From assembly GCA_963669155.1 (NCBI GenBank), contig OZ022589.1, forward strand, positions 6,911,723 to 6,975,722: a stretch of DNA of 64,000 nt, given 5' to 3'. This stretch comes from Arbacia lixula (taxonomy: Eukaryota; Echinodermata; Echinoidea; Arbacioida; Arbaciidae). Under the pieces are notes generated by a model. The model did no database searches, was not told the origin of the DNA, and saw only the letters and a program-made list of their open reading frames with translations. The number at the start of each line of letters is the position of its first letter. Positions within the stretch are counted from its first letter, which is position 1. This document shows, in pieces, positions 23,058-29,960 of this stretch. Position numbers and translations under genes: made by a program.

Positions 23058-23966
23058 ACCCCCACCCAGATCTGCCACTGAGGCTACTATGGATAAAAAG
23101 CATCCTTATCATTATGACATTGATCACACTCACCCCCCCCCCCCCCCCCCTTTACATCGTCTGCTGCCCCAGGTGACGGGAGTAAGCCTAACCCCGGGCA
23201 CCGACCAGATGGTCATCATTCACTTGTCCGGAGACAATGACATCGTGGTGTGTCTGACCAACCAGGCGAGGGAGAACAGGGTGCCAGAACTGGTCGGGAT
23301 ACTGGAGGACACTTGGGTGGAGTGAGTAGTTAATAATCATTATTATACTAGGTGTTAAAAAAAAAAAAACTTTTGACACTTTGTTGCATATAGGTTTTCA
23401 ACTACATGTATTGTCAATTACCATTGATGCTTTCTACCACAGCAACAGCAGTAAAGCTAATAGCCCATTGACTGCAACCATGGTAGTTACCATTGATGGT
23501 AAGTTACAACAATTGAGAATTAGCGACAGGCTCCCGGTCACTCTGCTACAAGAACTGCGAGGTTTGGTACAAAACCTCCCTGAAATTTAGCAATCACTAT
23601 AATTCCACTTAAATTCAGTTTCTAGTTCTAAAATTGGGAGGGAAGTTCTTAAACAGTATCTTAACCAAAAAAAAAATTTTTCCCCTTTTTTAATCCTCTC
23701 AGTCCCATAGGCTATAAATTGTGTTATAATTGACAAGGGACTAGCATTTCTTGGTACTGAGAAGGATGTGCTGAGCATTGTATTTGCTATGATGTTGTTC
23801 TTGCAGCAAGCGTAAGCGTGAGATCCGCACCATTGTAAGCAACAACCTGCAGTGTCAACTGGGTAAGAAGCAGCGGAACATCAAGGTCGAGAAGACGAGC
23901 GTCGACGCCCCAACCTTCCAGCGAGATCGACAGGACTTCATCCTCCAATGGCCTGCACACAGCTGA
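6148..23966 (+). CDS. Myo1d: Class I unconventional myosin, Myo1d/Myo1g type (3' part of gene, 16 exons)
   Basis: Short-tailed class I myosin: an actin-activated ATPase motor that binds membranes through a basic TH1 tail and carries calmodulin-type light chains on its IQ motifs. The exons are 6148-6297, 12484-12606, 14110-14325, 14611-14753, 15154-15379, 15879-16009, 16635-16764, 17319-17396, 18478-18644, 19006-19213, 20084-20307, 20743-20887, 21904-22005, 22396-22512, 23173-23321 and 23807-23966. They sum to 2469 bases: 822 residues and TGA. Landmarks are [15 protein letters not shown] (switch II), [39 protein letters not shown], the IQ segment WRGTLARWR and a TH1 tail of about 220 residues. 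The family is about 1000 residues long, so roughly 180 (P-loop, switch I) lie left of the window. Intron phases in order are 0,0,0,2,0,2,0,0,2,0,2,0,0,0,2. Known biology: Myo1D sets left-right chirality in flies and vertebrates. Class I is certain; the Myo1d versus Myo1g choice rests on remembered similarity. Confidence 0.93.
6440..6790 (+). repeat. CT-rich microsatellite
   Basis: Interrupted (CT)n and (CTGT)n tract in the intron after the first exon. Leu/Ser-rich open frames here are repeat artefacts. Confidence 0.9.
6791..9049 (+). other. Intron DNA, no gene seen
   Basis: AT-rich intron with short (ATTG/ATTC)n patches near 6840-6940 and a poly-C block at 7853-7944. No exon or RNA gene recognised. 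Confidence 0.6.
9050..9386. repeat. Foldback element, family A (copy 3), split by a nested element
   Basis: Left half ends near gttgcacctggc (9130) and the right half resumes at agcctgttgcc (9315); ends are cttgcatgtaggt and ttgcaacatggccc. A family C element sits exactly in the middle. Confidence 0.8.
9132..9314. repeat. Foldback element, family C (copy 1), nested
   Basis: Termini ggtgtttcaccaagctgttc and gaacagcttggtgatacacc, nearly perfect inverted repeats of about 20 bases. The inner arms gactggtgatcccttct / agaaggaatcaccagtc also pair. Confidence 0.85.
9517..9861. repeat. TTAA-flanked foldback element, AGGGAT type (345 bp)
   Basis: TTAA at 9513-9516 and 9862-9865. Termini agggatggttta and gaactatccct; inner arms ttcaataaaagcag / ctgcttttattgaa pair, as do aaggtttgatgtaaaa / tttcatcaaacctt. 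A common family in this window. Confidence 0.85.
10031..10252. repeat. TTAA-flanked foldback element, AGGGAA type (222 bp)
   Basis: TTAA at 10027-10030 and 10253-10256. Termini agggaaagtccaccctgaag and cttcagggtggactttccct are perfect 20-base inverted repeats. A shorter relative of the element at 9517. Confidence 0.88.
10313..10644. repeat. Foldback element, family C (copy 2)
   Basis: Ends ggggtgtttcaccaagct and ttggggaaacacccc; arms cgtaagctacgaac / gttcgtaagctacg-like pair. The middle is longer than in copy 1, with an extra AT-rich segment around 10,410-10,550. Confidence 0.8.
10726..11090. repeat. TTAA-flanked palindromic element, 365 bp (copy 2)
   Basis: TTAA at 10722-10725 and 11091-11094. 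Same sequence plan as 470-834 (agggcatatactgtac start, aatgttcggcccgaacactt centre, agtatgccct end) and the same length. Confidence 0.88.
11871..12333. repeat. AGCT-rich dispersed repeat (copy 2)
   Basis: Begins aggtgcatctgcattagca and ends ctactgaagatgcaaata; shares gctgatccaggaaactagcc and tgaagttg with 1130-1640 but is more decayed. Lies 150 bases before the exon at 12484. Confidence 0.6.
12484..12606 (+). CDS. Myo1d: Myo1d-like exon, motor domain (residues 51-91)
   Basis: Acceptor ctgctatag and donor gtaagt; 41 codons, phase 0. It contains [17 protein letters not shown] and ends in AAIIHL, which continues as G at the start of the next exon, matching the class I AAILHLGN segment of the upper 50-kDa subdomain. 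Confidence 0.95.
12991..13148. repeat. Foldback element, family B (copy 2)
   Basis: Starts gggccctgttgcataaaact and ends gaaagttttatgcaataggtc; the interior has the aacatcgcttgacagcgaat segment shared with the copy at 20958. Confidence 0.8.
13190..13417. repeat. TA-flanked MITE (copy 1)
   Basis: Termini ttgacaaaaggaggcaact and cttgcttccttttgtcaaag. Long near-identity with 29048-29280 (e.g. gtgtctgtcacttgcattgg). The left TA is mutated here. Confidence 0.8.
13780..13900 (+). repeat. Probable retroposon 3' end with (ATCT)n tail
   Basis: The sequence ending tcctaataaaccatt is followed by atctatctatctatt, the look of a LINE or SINE tail (polyadenylation-like hexamer then a short simple repeat). 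The family is not identified. Confidence 0.4.
14110..14325 (+). CDS. Myo1d: Myo1d-like exon with TEDS site (residues 92-163)
   Basis: Acceptor cgtgtttag and donor gtatgt; 72 codons, phase 0. It ends in YFGRDAFAK. Sixteen residues before the Asp of DAFAK is Glu 143, so the TEDS regulatory position is a fixed acidic residue. By the TEDS rule this predicts actin activation without heavy-chain phosphorylation. Confidence 0.95.
14611..14753 (+). CDS. Myo1d: Myo1d-like exon, switch II (residues 164-210)
   Basis: Acceptor tgctttgcag and donor gtagga; 143 bases, ends in phase 2 (AG, completed as AGT = Ser by the next exon). It encodes [15 protein letters not shown] and [16 protein letters not shown]. 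The switch II glycine and phenylalanine are present. Confidence 0.95.
14886..15113 (+). repeat. Composite repeat: dispersed family joined to a MITE end
   Basis: Starts cagggtgtcccatttgcaaa, diverged copy of 22541-22740, and finishes with cgcttgcttccttttgtcaa, the right end of the TA-flanked MITE. Ends about 40 bases before exon 15154. Confidence 0.65.
15154..15379 (+). CDS. Myo1d: Myo1d-like exon, relay helix (residues 211-286)
   Basis: Acceptor ggtttag; donor gtggct, weaker than its neighbours but the only one that keeps the frame into the next exon (TDE then IFLDAM). It encodes [34 protein letters not shown] and [19 protein letters not shown] fragment of a TA-flanked MITE ends about 40 bases upstream. 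Confidence 0.95.
15481..15630. repeat. Foldback element, family A (copy 4)
   Basis: Ends ggccatgctgcatattcag and gtatatgcaacagggccc; core ggcaacaggtgcaatactta. Located in the intron between exons 15154 and 15879. Confidence 0.75.
15879..16009 (+). CDS. Myo1d: Myo1d-like exon, motor domain (residues 287-329)
   Basis: Acceptor ccggctag and donor gtaaga; 131 bases ending in phase 2. It encodes [20 protein letters not shown] and ends HYAGDVT, the conserved strand before the actin-binding region. Confidence 0.95.
16635..16764 (+). CDS. Myo1d: Myo1d-like exon, actin-binding region (residues 330-373)
   Basis: Acceptor ggttactgcag and donor gtaagt; opens by completing an ACG codon, then [20 protein letters not shown] and a [11 protein letters not shown] end. 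The [10 protein letters not shown] segment is characteristic of class I motors. Confidence 0.95.
16884..17240. repeat. TTAA-type foldback element, partly decayed
   Basis: Starts aaaagggaatgttcaccctg; has ttttgtgacgtcacatat and the paired tgatgtcataaaatcaaaac. The right terminus is not clear, and the flanking TTAA is not preserved on the left. Confidence 0.6.
17319..17396 (+). CDS. Myo1d: Myo1d-like exon, lower 50-kDa helix (residues 374-399)
   Basis: Acceptor tttcttatag and donor gtaaaa; 26 codons, phase 0. It encodes [20 protein letters not shown] and ends NLASK. The following intron is filled with foldback elements. Confidence 0.94.
17582..17737. repeat. Foldback element, family A (copy 5)
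   Basis: Ends gaccatgttgcatataggt and acaatgcaacatggccc; core aatgagagctcattggctg. First of four foldbacks in this 1.08-kb intron. Confidence 0.8.
17826..17979. repeat. Foldback element, family B (copy 3)
   Basis: Starts accctgttgcataaaacttt and ends aagttttatgcaacagggtc. It is followed by a roughly 75-base spacer that recurs after the next copy. Confidence 0.8.
18055..18214. repeat. Foldback element, family B (copy 4)
   Basis: Starts gggccctgttgcattatgaa and ends aagttttatgtaacggcgtc. With its right flank (gtctgccagaagcatcatga) it repeats 17826-18054 in tandem. Confidence 0.8.
18283..18401. repeat. Foldback element, family A (copy 6, left-truncated)
   Basis: The core aatgagagctcattggctgc and the complete right arm ending atatgcaacatggcc are present; the left arm is cut short at a gtagtaggtactttattgg junction. 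Confidence 0.75.
18478..18644 (+). CDS. Myo1d: Myo1d-like exon, SH1/SH2 helices (residues 400-454)
   Basis: Acceptor accatccag and donor gtgcag; 167 bases ending in phase 2. It encodes [16 protein letters not shown], then [20 protein letters not shown], the most conserved block of myosin motors. Confidence 0.95.
18710..18800. repeat. Fragment of TTAA-type foldback element
   Basis: aagagaaagtccacccttca and gataaaagcagaaacat match the arms of the elements at 9517 and 10031. Only one side is visible. Confidence 0.5.
19006..19213 (+). CDS. Myo1d: Myo1d-like exon, converter and start of lever arm (residues 455-524)
   Basis: Acceptor catgatag; donor gtacta directly at the edge of a minisatellite. 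It encodes [29 protein letters not shown] and a final ALATFLQK that begins the first IQ motif. Reading through the donor stays open to 19345, so a retained intron would append a short tail rich in the repeat's residues. Confidence 0.94.
19214..19990 (+). repeat. 13-bp minisatellite, unit ccagtaccaagaa
   Basis: A tandem array fills most of the intron from the splice donor onward. The first about 400 bases are diverged variants (ccagtatctagaa, ccagtactaagaa); 19640-19960 is nearly homogeneous, with a larger period marked by ccactaccaagaa variants at about 19758, 19852 and 19904. Confidence 0.92.
20084..20307 (+). CDS. Myo1d: Myo1d-like exon, IQ motifs and start of tail (residues 525-598)
   Basis: Acceptor ccattccag and donor gtaccg; 224 bases ending in phase 2. 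It encodes [13 protein letters not shown] (first IQ), then [13 protein letters not shown] (second IQ-like) and [20 protein letters not shown]-type foldback begins about 16 bases past the donor, and reading through hits TAA within its left TTAA. Confidence 0.94.
20324..20500. repeat. TTAA-type foldback element, left part only
   Basis: TTAA at 20320-20323 followed by agggatagttcaccctgaaa, then ggtttgatgaaaatccgtca and ttttgattttgtgat. No matching right arm. It starts about 16 bases after an exon. Confidence 0.75.
20743..20887 (+). CDS. Myo1d: Myo1d-like exon, TH1 tail (residues 599-647)
   Basis: Acceptor gttcttgtcag and donor gtgagt; 145 bases. The correct frame begins with the A that completes AGA and reads [20 protein letters not shown], ending WRGDYLAS. 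It matches the start of the class I TH1 domain. The other open frame (from the ATG at 20743) is a shadow. Confidence 0.92.
20958..21117. repeat. Foldback element, family B (copy 5)
   Basis: Starts tggccctgttgcataaaatg and ends aattttatgcaacagggccc. Core has aacatcgctcgacagcaaat. Confidence 0.82.
21340..21480 (+). repeat. CT-rich microsatellite with a short CA run
   Basis: Interrupted (CT)n around cacacacacac at about 21450. Intronic. Confidence 0.85.
21904..22005 (+). CDS. Myo1d: Myo1d-like exon, TH1 tail (residues 648-681)
   Basis: Acceptor ttcccctgtag and donor gtatcc; 34 codons, phase 0. It encodes [20 protein letters not shown], comparable to the VLFSCHVRKVN region of Myo1d tails. The exon start is less conserved than the rest. 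Confidence 0.92.
22396..22512 (+). CDS. Myo1d: Myo1d-like exon, TH1 tail (residues 682-720)
   Basis: Acceptor attactatcag and donor gtaaga; 39 codons. It encodes [20 protein letters not shown] then [11 protein letters not shown], the beta-hairpin region of the TH1/PH-like fold, with the basic residues expected of a phosphoinositide-binding surface. Confidence 0.94.
22541..22740 (+). repeat. Dispersed repeat sharing sequence with 14886-15060
   Basis: Starts cagggtgtcccattagcgaa and carries gcaggaatcagtagtatacc; a diverged copy of the repeat before exon 15154. Family unknown. Confidence 0.65.
23000..23151 (+). repeat. Poly-C tracts before the 23173 exon
   Basis: A pure C run of 38 bases (23020-23057) and a second run of about 20 C at 23130-23150, the latter forming the pyrimidine tract roughly 20 bases before the acceptor. 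Confidence 0.9.
23173..23321 (+). CDS. Myo1d: Myo1d-like exon, TH1 tail (residues 721-769)
   Basis: Acceptor ctgccccag and donor gtgagt; 149 bases ending in phase 2. It encodes [27 protein letters not shown] and RVPELVGIL, matching the Myo1d/g tail. Its pyrimidine tract is dominated by poly-C. Confidence 0.94.
23382..23521. repeat. Foldback element, family A (copy 7)
   Basis: Starts tgttgcatataggttttcaa; contains tggtagttaccattgatggt. The right terminus decays after acaacaattgagaat. Confidence 0.72.
23807..23966 (+). CDS. Myo1d: Myo1d-like terminal exon (residues 770-822 and stop)
   Basis: Acceptor tcttgcag; 160 bases including TGA at 23964-23966. It encodes [20 protein letters not shown] and ends [11 protein letters not shown]. 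The final residues parallel the GFILSVPGN-type end of vertebrate Myo1d. Confidence 0.93.
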
Positions 23967-24830
23967 GCACTAGATGGCGCTCTACCCACAAGCAAGATGC
24001 ACACTCCTGAGCAATAGATAAGGCTCTACATACTAGCTAGATACCTGACTTCTTTCAATTACGGCTTTGTTCCAAGGTAAGGCAAGTGAGATGCATTGCA
24101 GAATTGTTTCATGTCAGCAGGGTTACTATGATTTCAAATATTTCTGTGGTCATTATCATGTTTCTGTGTTTTCTGAAGAAAAAAATTATCCTGGTGAAAA
24201 TTAATTGAATTTGCCCATGTATATTTGAAATCAATACAAGTTAATTTTAACCACCTTATAAATAAGTGGGATGCCATTGATTCCAGATGAATGTTACTCA
24301 TCATGTTTGCATCATAGTCATAGTTATGCTGGGTATCCTCATGCAAATGCACAATTCAAATAGGTATGCTGCCATCTAGTGGTAATATAAGGTCAGGGAC
24401 CAATATTAAATGCTATTATTCTGTCCACACATTTAATCTACTTAGTACTCCTTCTTCTTCCCTTCCTCAGTCAGTGTTTTATTTTTCTCTGCCTTCTCTT
24501 GATGCGACCTGAAACTGAATCTTGAAGCTCTGTTTGGAGAAAAAACAATGGGATACATTAAAAATTTAGATAACTATAAACAACACTAACAATTGATTTC
24601 AAATTTCATTATTCCAACATGATAGTGTTGATAATGCTGCTCAACATATAAGAAAAATAATGAAATATGAATTATATTTGTAAAATATGCATCGCATTTT
24701 CATGACCCCCTCCACAGTCAAAACTTGCTCTTAAAAAGCCCAGTCAGAATAATGTTAAGATGAAGAATGTGTTTGGACACTTAAACATTTCATGGCTTAC
24801 CAAATAAAAATGATTTCTTTTTGTAAATCA
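23967..24830 (+). other. Probable 3' UTR of the myosin gene
   Basis: Non-coding DNA after the stop with no foldback element. An AATAAA at 24803-24808 is followed by a GT-rich stretch (tgttgtgttgg), so the transcript could end near 24,820-24,835. Another good AATAAA lies at 32648 (ttttcaataaaatctg); a much longer 3' UTR cannot be excluded. Confidence 0.45.
24803..24808 (+). terminator. Candidate polyadenylation signal AATAAA
   Basis: First canonical hexamer after the myosin stop codon that has a GT-rich downstream element (about 25-45 bases on). Only transcript ends can confirm it. Confidence 0.4.
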
Positions 24831-26258
24831 AACTTTGTTGTGTTGGAAGAAGATCTGTAAAAGTTCTAACATGAATAATTGGTTCTTGTTGTGAATTTTT
24901 GATTTGTGGTAAATGTCGCTGGCAAGTAAGCAATATCTACAAAATGAATGAAATTTGCTTACAAATATCACTTAGTTTGTAAAAGTTGCTCTAAGTTGTA
25001 TGTCAGGTAAAAGAGACGGTTCCACTGTATTAACGGTGACTTGACAAGATTTGCATAGTGTACTTAAGAAAACATTCCAAATCTTTTGTGTGATTTGAAG
25101 ATGGGTATCAGAGTGTATGGGCACCACATGTAGCTTTAAAGATACATGGATTTGTTTTTGCTAAATTTTGTTACATTTTGCGTATATTTTGTTGCTCAGT
25201 ATCTCCAAATTAAATCTACATTGGAATTTAAAAAAAATCATTGGGATCGAATTTACATTTGTTTCCCATCATTTTGTAAATTTACCTTTTGCTATGATAA
25301 CAAAATTAGATTTGTTACCAAAGAACAAATAGTAATTTCAATTTAAAGTGCAATCATGACAATGTGCTACTTTGTTGTAAATGCACTCGTTAAGGTACAT
25401 GTGATTTTGTAGAATGATTTTGTATCAAGTTTGATCTTATATTTTTTTTGAGATAGACAAACCTCTTTGATGAAATGAAATATAAAACTATAATGTTGTT
25501 TGCTACTATATATCTATACTCAATATCTTTCAGAACATGCATCTAAAATTGCATGAATATGTCAGCCTTACAATGTAGATCCAATATGTGTGTTCTTTTT
25601 TGACCAATGTTCATGTGTGGAATGTGTCTTTATACAGTGTACATGTCAGTGTTAAATCTGTTTTTGCATAATTGTGTCTTCTTTTTTGATAAACTGCCTA
25701 GTGGGTCTTGTGTAACATGTGCAATTCATAAAGCATGTGTTTTTAAGGATTGATATATATATTTATATGTATACTAACACAGTGCCAAGTGCCTACAGCA
25801 TATGCATTAGGATGAACCATCAGTAATGCTAGCACAACATGTGTGGTAGGAATGTGTCTTAAAATCAAGATTGAACAATTTCTGCTATTGGTGACTCTCT
25901 TTCCACCAGGAATACACACAACTTATGAAGAGGAGCATCATTTTAGCACAGGATTGGTTGAGGTATGATGTAAGGGGGCGCTCTTTCATGGAGCCCATCT
26001 CAATTGTCTGCTCTGCTTAGTTATATTAGAAATCTAGAAATAAGTAACTTTAGTATTTCATTGTAAACTTACACCCAATTAACTTAGGTGAGTGAGTCTT
26101 AACGTACAAGTCAAATTGTACGTGTATGACTATGTTAACTTGCAAGATGTACATATCAAACAGCTATTAACTGTTGTATTTCAGACAGCACGTTGTCATG
26201 GATACTCTACAAGACCGCTGGACGGAACATATGTTCAAACATTGTATCTAATCATGTA
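24831..26258. other. AT-rich non-coding DNA, nothing recognised
   Basis: No long open frame, no foldback. Possibly more 3' UTR of the myosin gene if the 24803 signal is not the main one. Confidence 0.5.
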
Positions 26259-26262
26259 TTAA

Positions 26263-26940
26263 CTCTTAGCCCGCTTCGTTCGACTCGCGGCACATACAGC
26301 GGGCTGCCAAGTTCGACTTAAGTCACATTTCGCGCACAATGCATACGGAACGCATTTAATTGTATTGTGCGCACACACATACAAAAGTGACGCGAGTATT
26401 GAATCGTATATAACAATAAGGGGATTAAAGTATCAATAGGCAGGAAGTCTCCGAGGACAGGAAGTCTATTGAGAAGTACCCAGGGTCAATTTCAATAGAG
26501 AAGTTTAGTTCATTGTTAGCTTACTCTTTTTGAATGCCCCATTAAATCCTAAATTGTTTGGCTCATTATACCCATAAAGACATGGGTTTGGTATGTAATG
26601 AAAGCTAAAGAACACATCTTTTCTATGAACTAACATAGAGAATAACCTTCATTAGGAAATATTGAATATAAGAGGTATAAAATAGCCTCCAAAACAATAA
26701 TTTTGAGACAGAATGTAAGGTTATAATTCTCAGAATCTATGATATTATACATGAAAAAAATGATACCATTGGCATGAGTATATGTTTTTCTTAGACTTAG
26801 CTACACATTTTTTTTCATCACGACAAACCAATAAAAAGTTATTGGAAGTTGAATAAGACAGTGCATGCAAAACCCCTCTGAGTGTGGCACCTTGAAATTA
26901 ATGTGGCGCAGGGGAGATAGTGTGCGTGGCGGGCAAAGAG
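26263..26940. mobile_element. TTAA-flanked non-coding element, 678 bp (piggyBac-like MITE)
   Basis: TTAA at 26259-26262 and 26941-26944. Termini ctcttagcccgc and gcgggcaaagag are inverted repeats with one mismatch. TTAA target duplications and such termini are hallmarks of piggyBac transposons (family knowledge). The interior shows no transposase and is not palindromic. Confidence 0.75.
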
Positions 26941-27149
26941 TTAACTGCTTGAAAGGTTATTCATGTATTTTTTTCATTCTATTTTTCCATCTTGTTTTGC
27001 AAATGCTCGAAAATTTTTGCTCTTTTAAAAGATGATTTCCTTGAACAGTATCAAGTCACGGACTAAGTGGAGGGCTAATTAATGTCCAAATATGGAACAT
27101 ACTAGTTCACAACTTTCATCAACACCCACCCTCTTCTTCTACCTCCATT

Positions 27150-27370
27150 CCATCCCATTTATTTTCGGTTTAAAAAACACCGAAAACTAAAGCTAAAAAT
27201 AGTCTTGTGTAAGTGTTATAAAATATAAAAATTCACCTCTCCTTTTCACTTTTCACTTTCCTTTCCTTTCTTCACCCCATAAGTGGGCCAATTATCCGAA
27301 AGAATACAACCACATGGTGTTACCGAAAGTTTTGCTATTTTCTAAATAGTATTTATTAGTATGGAACATA
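27150..27370. repeat. Dispersed repeat (copy 1)
   Basis: tcccatttattttcggttta, accgaaaactaaagct and gaatacaaccacatggtgtt recur in the same order at 53755-53950. Family unknown. Confidence 0.6.
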
Positions 27371-29040
27371 CGTTCTGAATTCTTATTTGTCTATATAGTC
27401 GCCTGTGTTCTTGCTTATCATTTAATGTTAACACCATGGTGATGGCATCAGGATGAAAAAGAATAATGCTACATGTGGAGACCATCGATATATTAGTATG
27501 CAACACTGTATGGGATGATTAATGTTGGAGAAAAAAACAGTCCTTGGATGGTGGGAGAGATCAGAACAAAAGTCCTCACATTTGTATGATAATCCATCAT
27601 TGTGTTCCTGTTGAAAAGGAAATAAACAAATCTCCAGAGGAAAGCGATACCAACCCAACAAGACTGCACAAAGGTGAAGCTTCTTTGATTTCAAATCGTA
27701 CTGAAAAACAACAAAGATTGATATTCAAGGAACAAGATCCACATACAAGAGAGAGTGTGCAGTCTAATTTGCCATTATGTTAATTATGAATGGCTGCCTT
27801 CGTTCTTATGAATACATAAAAAGATCAGTGCCTAGACAAACAACTATTTATATATTTTATGTAAGTAATCATTTACATGTATTTTGTAAAACATGTTATA
27901 CAATCGTGGAATACGTTATCTCTTTGTTCGGCTTCTGTTGCTGGTGTGACTCTTATGTTTGCCTTCCAACATGCTCAAAGTAAGATTTGAATTTACGATC
28001 TTTGTCTCTGCGTGTGTATATATTGAAAGTTTCTCCACAGAAATGTCTCCAGGCTAACATAGGTGGAAAATGTAAAGTAGGCCTCTAGCTAGTACTGTGT
28101 TTACTAAATGATATTGCATGAAAGCCAGAAACACATTGGGCATTATGTTCAGGTCCGACAGCTCAGCTAATTTTTGAAATGTGGTCAAAATTTCTCTTAC
28201 AGAACCCTTATAATTTGAGAGCAGCAAACAGGTACATATTGAGTTTGAATATGTGTGTCAACTGGTTCAGTGAAGAACCCCAAATTTGATTGGTTTGTCA
28301 ACCACCAAGGGACCATGCCCCCCCCCCCCCCCTAACATGTTTATTGATTATATAAGAAATAAGGGGGTCTGGACCTTTCTATGGGAGGGGTGAAAAGTTT
28401 GGATCTGGAAGAATAATTGATGCATGACAAATTTGTATCTTGCCATTAACAAATTATTGTAACTTATGAAATAAATTTTATAGATGAATGTCTAATAGAT
28501 ATCATAATATATGAATGAAGCTGTCTTTTTTATGTAGAGTATTTTAATGATGTTGCTTATTATGCCTAGAATATTGTGAAACATATTGTAAAGTACTAAT
28601 CAGTAAATAGTGGTTCTTGTATGACAAAATGATGGACAGTTTTGTCATTCCATCAAGATGAACATCGAATGAAAATGAAACATGCAAATGTAGTACAGTA
28701 CTTTTTCGTCAGATATGATTTCAATAAGTTTGACATGTAACACAGCCAGTCTTATAAAATTGATCTTGATTTTTATAAAGAAGAACAACAATTTCAAGGT
28801 GTCATGGTCGTTTTGTGCACGTTTGTATGTGATATTCTCACTAGTTGAACAGAGGATTGGAGGAGGGGAGAGAGAGAGAAAGAGTGATGAGAAAAAGAGG
28901 CTTAGAAAAGAGATAAAGACAGAGTGAGAAGACATGAACAGGTAGCCACAGAAAATGCGTTAGAGGAAGGAGGAATAAAGGAAAGGACTACATCGAGATT
29001 GTTGACGTAGATGAAATTAGAGAAGGGAGAGGAGATAATG
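27371..29040. other. Non-coding DNA, nothing recognised
   Basis: AT-rich; short poly-C run at 28317-28332 and a GA patch near 28860-28890. Short open frames here have no recognisable product. Confidence 0.5.
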
Positions 29041-29047
29041 TGCTCTA

Positions 29048-29280
29048 CTCTGACAAAAGGAAGCAACTAACAAAAGAAACTTTTCTTGTAAATGAGCAAA
29101 ATGTGTCTGTCACTTGCATTGGCATCAGTGCAACACCACATCATGTTAGATTGAATATCTCGCAACAAGATGAATATTTCTTGTCCAGATTTTGGCCGTC
29201 TGTAAGGAATGCTGGGCACAATCTAAGAATACCAATAACCCAGATTTGAGTGATTTGTCACTTGCTTCCTTTTGTCAGAG
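29048..29280. mobile_element. TA-flanked MITE (copy 2, intact ends)
   Basis: TA at 29046-29047 and 29281-29282. Perfect inverted termini ctctgacaaaaggaagc and gcttccttttgtcagag. 233 bp, no coding capacity. TA duplications fit mobilisation by a Tc1/mariner transposase (inference). Confidence 0.85.
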
Positions 29281-29285
29281 TAGGG

Positions 29286-29960
29286 CGGAGATATGGAAAG
29301 AGTTCCAGCAAAGGCCGGTGTGATGGCATATTCCGTTCCTATTATATTTGGTTCTCAGAACCAAACATCCCGGTATATATCGTTCTGGAACACAATATAC
29401 CGGTTTATATTCCACATACATGTACTAAGAATGCTGCTATATGATTCGTCAAGAGTTGATCACGTGATAAAGGGTAGTTTTGCCCATTTGATCACCTGAG
29501 AAGAAAAGTTCGTTACACTCTAGGTGATAGTACTTTTTGGTTTCGCTGATCCCTTCACTCCTCACAGTCCTAACGCGTGATCAATATTTTGAGTACGCGC
29601 GAAATAAAAGTGCGTTACACTCGGACTTAACGCGTGTTCCCCATGGCAGCGGCTCAGGGTTAGGTACAGAAGTAAGCATTATTTTTGTAAGTCAAAATGT
29701 CATTATGGTATAGATAGTTGGAATGTGGAATATAAAGCAAATAACCAACTTTTGGTTTCATGTAATGAGACGAACTTATCACTTCCTCGGCTATCTGAAT
29801 GTATACGCGATCGAGCTACATCCAGATCGCCTCGGAAGAGATAGTTCGTCCCATCACCCTCACCAACGTTGATTATTTGCTTAATGTTATGTTCCAGTGG
29901 TATGGCATATGTCGTACTCATTGGTAGATATCGTTCCAACTGACCACGTATCGTTTTCGG
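29286..29960. repeat. Dispersed repeat with GGCCGGTGTGA motif (copy 1)
   Basis: ggccggtgtgatggcatat and tggttctcagaacca have reverse-complement partners at 47575-47775 (atatgccgtcacaccggcc, ttccgagaacca). Toward 29890 the motif gttccagtggtatggcatat appears again, suggesting two related ends. Confidence 0.5.
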
